A stretch of DNA of 5,112 nucleotides from Bacteroides sp. (GTDB lineage: Bacteria > Bacteroidota > Bacteroidia > Bacteroidales > Bacteroidaceae): NCBI GenBank assembly GCA_021204375.1, contig JAJPZL010000500.1, positions 1-5,112 on the forward strand, in the 5' to 3' direction. The first letter of the stretch is position 1; each line of letters starts with the position of its first letter. This document shows positions 1 through 5,112 of this stretch, one piece after another. The notes under the pieces were generated by a model. That model was not told where the DNA came from and searched no databases. It was given only the letters and a program-made list of their open reading frames with translations. The position numbers were made by a program, and so were the translations under genes.

Positions 1-109
1 ATTATAATTAAAGGAGGATTGAAGCAGTGTATGATTACTTCGAGATGTGATTATTTCAGAGTAATTATATGATATATACTAAGTGTTAACCCAATTAAAA
101 GGCAGAGTT

Positions 110-415
110 ATGAAAGTAGGTGAAAAAAAACTATAAGCAGAGTTTATAAATAATCCGGCTTTGAATTTCAGCTTTTATTCCTATTACAAAAGAGAAGAGT
201 GTATCGGTTAGTTAAATTTTATTTCTGATAATTCATAACCTTAAGCCGATTTCTCTATCAGCTGGAGTTATGTAAATGACACCCATATTGAAGAGGAAGA
301 AGTTACCGTTGAAAAGAAGTATGAATTTATAACAGAGTGGAGTATTCCGCTTGATAGTGATGAAGATGCTTCTCTGAGTCGTTACAGTAGTGAATTTATT
401 GTAGACTGGAGATAA
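110..415 (+). pseudogene. Remnant of a small unrecognised gene with several in-frame stops
   Basis: Reading from ATG at 110 in a single frame to TAA at 413-415 gives about 101 codons interrupted by TAA 134-136, TAG 209-211, TAA 236-238 and TAA 242-244. The last part, 245-412, is open for 56 codons and reads like real protein: it contains WSYVNDTHIEEEEV, KKYEFITEWSIPL and, at the end, SSEFIVDWR, an acidic and aromatic-rich C-terminus. The stretch 137-208 in the same frame (INNPALNFSFYSYYKREE) also looks protein-like. An AAAAGG at 97-102 sits about seven bases before the ATG. The open 3' part has no ATG in frame, so it cannot be expressed alone from a normal start. The gene family is not recognised. 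The frame can be followed further upstream to about position 35 through TAA at 62 and 80, so the true 5' end is uncertain. It is convergent with trpS. The 3' half is much more convincing as former coding sequence than the 5' half. Confidence 0.5.
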
Positions 416-450
416 TGTAAAAATAAATGTCAGCTCTATATTAGGAAGGT

Positions 451-494
451 AGGGGACCTGCAACAAGATTGAATATCTTATCCGCAGTTCCCCT
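451..494. terminator. Hairpin between convergent genes, possible terminator
   Basis: An inverted repeat pairs AGGGGACCTGC (451-461) with GCAGTTCCCCT (484-494), eleven positions with one mismatch. Inside it a second short stem pairs AAGAT (465-469) with ATCTT (475-479) around a five-base loop. On the + strand the hairpin is followed by a T-rich run (TTACTTATTTTT, 494-505), so it best suits termination of the remnant gene at 110-415. On the - strand it lies 24 bases past the trpS stop and is preceded by an A-rich stretch, but no tight U-run follows it, so termination of trpS is less certain. Its place between convergent genes supports a bidirectional role (inference). Confidence 0.5.
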
Positions 495-517
495 TACTTA
501 TTTTTCACTACAACATT

Positions 518-1507
518 TCAGAGGGTTCTGAAACCAATGATCTCCCTCACTTCTCTGATTGTTCTTACAGCACTTTTCCGGGCCTTTTCTGCCCCCATAC
601 GAGCTATTTTATCCAGTAAATTGGTATTCGAAGAGTATTCCAGGATCTTTTCCCGGATAGGAGCATTGAAATTAGTAATATCCTCTGCCAGTTGCTTTTT
701 CAGATCTCCGTAGCGGATGGAACAATCGTTCCATTTCTCGTTATAATAATCGTATGCCTCTTTGGTAGATATAATTTCCAGGAAAGTGAACAGGTTCTGA
801 ATAACTTCCGGTTTTTCGCTGTTTGGTTCCATAGGGCCTGAGTCGGTAACTGCCTTCATTACCTTCTTTTTAATGGTAGAGGCATCATCGTGCAGGTAGA
901 TACAATTCCCTTCTGATTTCCCCATTTTACCGCTTCCGTCCAGACCCGGTATCTTCACTGCTTTGGCAGCCAGTGAGAAAGAAGCCGGCTCGGGAAAGAA
1001 CTCTACCTCATACATCGAATTAAAACGGCGGGCAAATTTACGTGCCATCTCCATATTCTGTTCCTGGTCTTTTCCTACAGGTACCTTCACCGCTTTATGG
1101 ACCAGAATGTCTGCCGCCATCAGGGTGGGGTAGGTCAGTAGTCCTGCATTTACATTATCCGGCTGGTTGCGTGCCTTCTCTTTAAAAGTTGTCGTTCGTT
1201 CCAGCTCTCCCAGGTAGGCATTCATATTCAGGAACAGGTAAAGCTCCAACACCTCTTTTACATCACTCTGTATATAGATCGTAGCCTTTTCCGGATCAAT
1301 CCCACACGCCAGGTATTCAGCCAGGATCGTACGGGCACTATTTATAATATTTTCCGGTTTCGGCCTTGTGGTGAGGGAGTGCCATTCGGCAATAAAGAAA
1401 AAGCAGTTATATTCATTTTGCATCTGAATAAAGCTTTTTACTGCACCGAAATAGTTACCTAACTGCAAATTACCGGTAGGACGTATACCACTTACAACTG
1501 TTTCCAT
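518..1507 (-). CDS. trpS: Tryptophanyl-tRNA synthetase (TrpRS), intact
   Basis: This cytoplasmic class I aminoacyl-tRNA synthetase activates tryptophan with ATP and attaches it to tRNA-Trp; the family works as a homodimer. The 329-residue product matches the usual bacterial length (about 325-340). Near the N-terminus, RPTGNLQLGNYFGA (residues 9-22) is the HIGH-type ATP site, with Gln15 where many enzymes have His or Thr. YLGELERTTTFKEKA (98-112) and LLTYPTLMAADIL (123-135) are the conserved core around the Trp pocket, including Asp133. PVGKDQEQNME (143-153) follows, and GSGKMGKSEGN (191-201) is the KMSKS loop in the KMGKS form. The C-terminal helical domain ends in IREVREIIGFRTL. The start is ATG at 1507, with AAGG at 1519-1516 on the coding strand leaving eight bases before it. 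The stop is TGA. No lesion was seen, in contrast to carB. It is transcribed away from carB, with its own promoter-like sequence upstream. Confidence 0.97.
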   Translation of the reverse strand: METVVSGIRPTGNLQLGNYFGAVKSFIQMQNEYNCFFFIAEWHSLTTRPKPENIINSARTILAEYLACGIDPEKATIYIQSDVKEVLELYLFLNMNAYLGELERTTTFKEKARNQPDNVNAGLLTYPTLMAADILVHKAVKVPVGKDQEQNMEMARKFARRFNSMYEVEFFPEPASFSLAAKAVKIPGLDGSGKMGKSEGNCIYLHDDASTIKKKVMKAVTDSGPMEPNSEKPEVIQNLFTFLEIISTKEAYDYYNEKWNDCSIRYGDLKKQLAEDITNFNAPIREKILEYSSNTNLLDKIARMGAEKARKSAVRTIREVREIIGFRTL

Positions 1508-1546
1508 ATTATGTACCTTAATTTAAATATTTTCTTTTTAGTGGCG

Positions 1547-1554
1547 CAAAGATA
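1547..1554 (-). promoter_or_regulatory. Bacteroidetes-type -7 box upstream of trpS
   Basis: On the - strand this reads TATCTTTG, an exact match to the Bacteroidetes -7 consensus TAnnTTTG. It lies 39 bases before the trpS ATG, giving an expected leader of about 30 bases containing the AAGG ribosome-binding site. A clear -33 TTTG is not visible at the normal distance; only ATTAGTG lies there, so the upstream element is weak. Recognition by the Bacteroidetes primary sigma factor is established for such boxes; use of this one is inferred. Confidence 0.6.
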
Positions 1555-1634
1555 GAAAATTTCATCACTAATTCCTGATTCCTCTCTGATAGAATTACCG
1601 GGTTCTGTTTCCTTTAAGATTTGATCTTTATTTA

Positions 1635-1666
1635 TTTGGGTAAATACAAAAAATGTAGTTACTTTG
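1635..1666 (+). promoter_or_regulatory. Candidate Bacteroidetes promoter directed toward carB
   Basis: TTTG at 1635-1638 matches the -33 element and TTACTTTG at 1659-1666 matches the -7 element TAnnTTTG except at its second base. The 20-base spacing between them is within the usual range. Transcription would begin near 1673, leaving a leader of about 195 bases before the carB start position. It faces away from the trpS promoter at 1547-1554, so the region is a divergent promoter pair. Confidence 0.45.
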
Positions 1667-1867
1667 CATAAATTTTGAAGAAGAATGAACCGGCAGAAAA
1701 TAGAAACTACATCCCATTTATCGGGCACTTTACACCCCGACAGGAATGGTGGCTTTTTCCCCCGGTAAACCAGTTTTATTTACTTTAATAATGCGTTAAT
1801 CCATGTTTCGGGGATAATGCATTTTTTGTGGAATAACTTAAAATAACAACATATTGTAACAAGAGAA
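1667..1867 (+). other. Long carB leader, no recognised RNA element
   Basis: This stretch lies between the candidate promoter and the carB start position. I see no recognised riboswitch, PyrR-type attenuator or rho-independent terminator. It contains a 27-codon open frame, ATG 1685-1687 to TAA 1766-1768 (begins MNRQKIETTS, ends GGFFPR), with GAAGAAG just before its ATG. This could be a leader peptide, a gene scrap or chance. A C-rich segment at 1735-1765 and a TCGGGG at 1808-1813 (complementary to CCCCGA at 1735-1740) allow only a weak long-range pairing. The rest, up to 1867, is AT-rich. Together with 1508-1666 this is the whole gap between trpS and carB. Confidence 0.3.
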
Positions 1868-4800
1868 ATAGAAAAGCAAATTAAGAAAGTCCTGGTGCTG
1901 GGATCAGGAGCACTCAAGATCGGATAGGCCGGAGAGTTTGACTACTCCGGGTCGCAGGCGCTAAAAGCCCTGCGCGAAGAGGGAATACGTTCAGTACTGG
2001 TAAATCCCAATATTGCTACGATCCAGACATCCGAGGGTATTGCAGATCAGGTCTATTTTCTGCCCGTAACACCCTATTTTGTAGAAGAGATCATTAAAAA
2101 AGAGCGCCCCGACGCTATTTTACTGGCTTTTGGAGGACAGACTGCCCTGAACTGCGGTACCGAACTCTATACAAACGGAATTCTTGATAAATATGGTGTT
2201 AAAGTGCTCGGTACTTCTGTAGAAGCCATTATGTATACCGAAGACCGCGACCTTTTCGTAAAGAAGCTGGATGAAATAGAGATGAAGACTCCGGTGAGTC
2301 AGGCTGTAGAGACCATGGAAGATGCGCTGGCAGCCGCTGAAAAGATCGGTTTCCCGGTGATGGTACGCTCCGCTTACGCACTGGGAGGGTTAGGTAGCGG
2401 TATCTGTGCCGACAGGGAAGAGTTTATTAAACTCGCCGAAAGTTCCTTTACCTTCTCTAAACAGATCTTGGTAGAAGAGTCTTTCAAAGGATGGAAAGAG
2501 ATTGAGTTCGAGGTGATCCGGGATGCCAATGACCACTGTTTTACGGTAGCCAGCATGGAGAACTTTGACCCGCTAGGTATCCACACCGGTGAATCTATTG
2601 TAGTAGCACCTACATGTTCCCTGGACGAAAAAGAACTGAAACTGCTTCAGGAGCTCTCCGTAAAGTGTATCCGTCACCTGGGTATTGTAGGAGAGTGTAA
2701 CATACAATATGCCTTTAACTCAGAAACCGATGATTACCGGGTCATTGAAGTAAATGCCCGTTTGAGCCGTTCTTCGGCACTCACTTCCAAAGCTACCAGA
2801 TATCCGCTGGCTTTTGTAGCTGCCAAGATCGCTTTGGGATATACACTCGATCAGATCGGTGGGATGGGTACTCCCAATTCCGCATACGCAGCCCCCAGTC
2901 TGGATTACCTGATCTGTAAAATATCCCGCTGGGATCTCACCAAGTTTGTAGGAGTATCCCGCAAGATCGGTTCCAGCATGAAGTCCGTAGGAGAGATCAT
3001 GTCTATCGGCCGCTCTTTCGAAGAGATCATTCAGAAGGGGGCTTCGTATGATCGGACAGGGAATGCACGGTTTTGTAGGCAACGGAAAAGTAGCCTTTGA
3101 CGATCTGAATACCGAACTTGCCAATCCGACCGACCTGCGTGTTTTTGCCATTGCCGAAGCATTGGAAAAAGGATATACCATTGATCGTATTCACGAACTG
3201 ACCAGGATTGATCCCTGGTTCTTAGGTAAACTCAACAATATTTGCGATTATAAAGACAAACTCTCCGCATACAAAACACTTGAAGAGATCCCTGCCGATG
3301 TGCTGAGAGAGGCTAAAATTCTCGGATTCTCCGACTTCCAGATCGCCCGCATTATTCTCAATCCGCAGGGTAATATGGAAAAAGAGAGCCTGCAGGTTCG
3401 TGCCCGCCGGAAAGAGCTGGGTATTCTGCCGGCTGTAAAACGCATCAATACGATAGCCTCCGAACATCCGGAACTAACCAATTACCTTTATATGACATAC
3501 GCCGTAGAGGGATACGATGTCAACTACTATAAGAATGAAAAATCAGTTGTGGTGCTGGGCTCCGGCGCTTACCGCATCGGTAGTTCCGTAGAGTTTGACT
3601 GGTGTTCGGTAAATGCCGTACAGACTGCCCGTAAACTCGGTTATAAGTCCATTATGATCAACTATAATCCGGAAACCGTATCCACAGACTACGATATGTG
3701 CGACCGTCTCTACTTCGATGAACTCTCTTTCGAACGGGTACTCGATGTGATCGATCTGGAATAACCTCGTGGTGTCATTGTATCGATGGGGGGCAGATCC
3801 CTAACAACCTGGCTATGAAACTTCACCGTCAGGCTGTCCCTATCCTGGGTACTTCCCCGCTCTCCATTGACCGTGCGGAGAACCGTCATAAATTCTCGGC
3901 CATGCTCGATACTCTGGGTATTGACCAGCCCGCCTGGCAGGAACTTACCAGCCTAGACGATGTAAAAGATTTTGTAGAGAAAGTGGGATATCCGGTACTG
4001 GTACGTCCTTCCTACGTTCTTTCGGGAGCAGCCATGAATGTTTGCTACGACGAAAAGGAGCTCGAAGAGTTCCTGCAGATGGCTGCCGAAGTCTCTAAGG
4101 AGTATCCGGTAGTGGTATCCCAGTTCCTGCAGGATGCCAAAGAGATTGAGTTTGATGCGGTTGCCCAGAACGGTGAGGTAGTTGAATATACCATTTCCGA
4201 ACACGTAGAGTTTGCCGGTGTACATTCCGGAGATGCTACTCTGGTATTCCCGGCCCAGAAGATCTACTTTGAGACAGCCCGTCGTATTAAAAAAGTAAGC
4301 CGTCGCATTACCAAAGAGCTGAATATCTCAGGCCCTTTCAATATCCAGTTTCTGGCCAGGAATAACGAAGTAAAAGTAATTGAGTGTAACCTCCGTGCTT
4401 CCCGTAGCTTCCCGTTTGTTTCTAAAATATTGAAACGTAACTTTATTGAGACAGCTACCCGCATTATGCTTGATGCACCCTATACACAACCTGATAAATC
4501 AGCGTTTGAGGTGGAATGGATCGGTGTAAAAGCCTCTCAGTTCTCTTTCTCCAGATTGCATAAGGTCGACCCGGTACTGGGTGTAGATATGTCCTCTACC
4601 GGTGAGGTAGGATGTCTCGGAGACGACTTCTCCGAAGCTGTACTCAATTCCATGATCGCTACCGGATTCCGGATCCCTTCCAAAGAGAAGGGGATCATGC
4701 TCTCTTCAGGAGCTACCAAATCCAAAGTCGACCTGTTGGATTCCAGCCGTATGCTGGCCGAAAAAGGATACAAGATCTATGCAATAGCCGGAACCGCCCG

Positions 4801-5095
4801 TTTTCTCCAGGATAACGGAGTCAATGCAGAGGCAGTTTACTGGCCGGATGAGAATGACCAGGCTGAGAACAATGTCATGAAGATGATCGCCGATCATCGT
4901 TTTGACCTGATCGTCAATATTCCGAAGAACCATACCAAGCGTGAGTTGACTAACGGTTACCGCATCCGCCGGGGTGCCATTGACCATAATATTCCGCTGA
5001 TCACCAATGCCCGTCTGGCAAGTGCATTCATTGAATCGTTCTGCGAAATGGACGTCGAGGATATCCAGATCAAGAGCTGGCAGGAATATAAATAA
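1868..5095 (+). pseudogene. carB: Carbamoyl-phosphate synthase large subunit, full length but broken by five lesions
   Basis: CarB makes carbamoyl phosphate from bicarbonate, two ATP and ammonia delivered by CarA, feeding pyrimidine and arginine synthesis in the cytoplasm. All domains are recognisable over about 1075 codons, the normal length. The first synthetase half starts with KKVLVLGSGALKIG. ATP-grasp 1 carries [25 protein letters not shown] and the Glu294/Asn296/Arg298 metal and phosphate cluster ([11 protein letters not shown]). The oligomerisation region contains IHELTRIDPWFLGKL. The second half begins at about residue 558 (SVVVLGSGAYRIGSSVEFDW), with ATP-grasp 2 carrying VRPSYVLSGAAMNV and Glu839/Asn841/Arg843. 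The allosteric MGS-like domain runs from about 935 and ends IKSWQEYK. Lesions: ATA at the start position (1868-1870), TAG at codon 20 (1925-1927), one extra G in 3037-3041 after codon 391, TAA at codon 632 (3762-3764), and one base lost in the G-run 3788-3793 after codon 640. The indels cancel. A GTG at 2204 could start only an N-terminally truncated piece. No carA is adjacent. Sequencing error is the main alternative to true decay. Confidence 0.93.
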
Positions 5096-5112
5096 AATTA
5101 TACTGATAGAAT

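Noticed and set aside
11..72. Strong AAGGAGG at 11-17 before a short open frame (ATG 31 to TGA 70-72)
   Set aside because: Only 13 codons from the ATG, the spacing is long, and no supporting protein signal was seen; probably chance in AT-rich sequence.
233..466. 77-codon open frame on the minus strand opposite the remnant gene
   Set aside because: The plus strand frame at 245-412 has the more natural composition, and this frame runs into the hairpin region.
1492..1728. 78-codon open frame on the minus strand overlapping the trpS start
   Set aside because: It covers the trpS promoter and ribosome-binding site, overlaps the true start in another frame, and shows no protein-like conservation.
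1825..1856. Second promoter close to carB, TTTG at 1825-1828 with a box near 1849-1856
   Set aside because: The -7 match is poor (ACATATTG) and transcription would start almost at the start codon position.
3030..3100. Programmed ribosomal frameshift in carB
   Set aside because: CarB is not known to use frameshifting, no slippery heptamer or strong downstream structure was seen, and stops and a lost start elsewhere in the gene point to decay or error.
2720..3181. 153-codon open frame on the minus strand opposite carB
   Set aside because: It lies wholly antisense to conserved carB sequence and its product resembles no protein I know; it is a shadow of the coding strand.
110..3764. Reassignment of TAA and TAG to Gln, suggested by in-frame stops at Gln-compatible positions and the TGA stop of trpS
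   Set aside because: All nine Gln codons of trpS and nearly all in carB are ordinary CAA or CAG, carB ends naturally at TAA after IKSWQEYK, and a changed code would not explain the two frameshifts or the lost start.

Overview
The window looks like a chromosomal segment from a member of the Bacteroidetes, most likely the order Bacteroidales. The evidence is a TrpRS with Bacteroidetes-style signatures (TGNLQLGNYFG, DGSGKMGKSEGN), a large carbamoyl-phosphate synthase subunit of the Bacteroidales type (for example [38 protein letters not shown] at the end), and two intergenic sequences resembling the Bacteroidetes promoter (a -33 TTTG and a -7 TAnnTTTG). No phage, IS element, CRISPR array, tRNA or rRNA was seen.

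Layout. Positions 1-109 are AT-rich and hold no gene I can support. Positions 110-415 (+) hold the remains of a small unrecognised gene, with several in-frame stops in its first half and a clean, strongly coding-like last 56 codons. A hairpin at 451-494 lies between this remnant and the convergent trpS gene and may terminate one or both. Positions 518-1507 (-) are an intact tryptophanyl-tRNA synthetase gene. Positions 1508-1867 are a divergent intergenic region with a promoter for trpS (-) and a candidate promoter for carB (+), followed by a leader of about 200 bases. Positions 1868-5095 (+) carry the complete length of carB, about 1075 codons.

The main observation is that carB is present end to end but broken. 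Its start codon position reads ATA, codon 20 is TAG, one extra G sits in a G-run at 3037-3041, codon 632 is TAA, and one base is missing from a G-run at 3788-3793. The two indels cancel, so the final third returns to the original frame. Outside these lesions the protein is highly conserved, which fits either a very recent pseudogene or a low-quality or damaged sequence. The intact trpS beside it argues against a uniformly high error rate. All lost sense codons are explained by C-to-T or G-to-A changes, and every in-frame stop in carB falls where Gln is the expected residue.

Functionally the genes are not a system. trpS charges tRNA-Trp for translation; carB would make carbamoyl phosphate for pyrimidine and arginine synthesis together with CarA, which is not in the window. 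I found no convincing new biological system here. The notable feature is gene decay, possibly in a genome undergoing reduction (inference).
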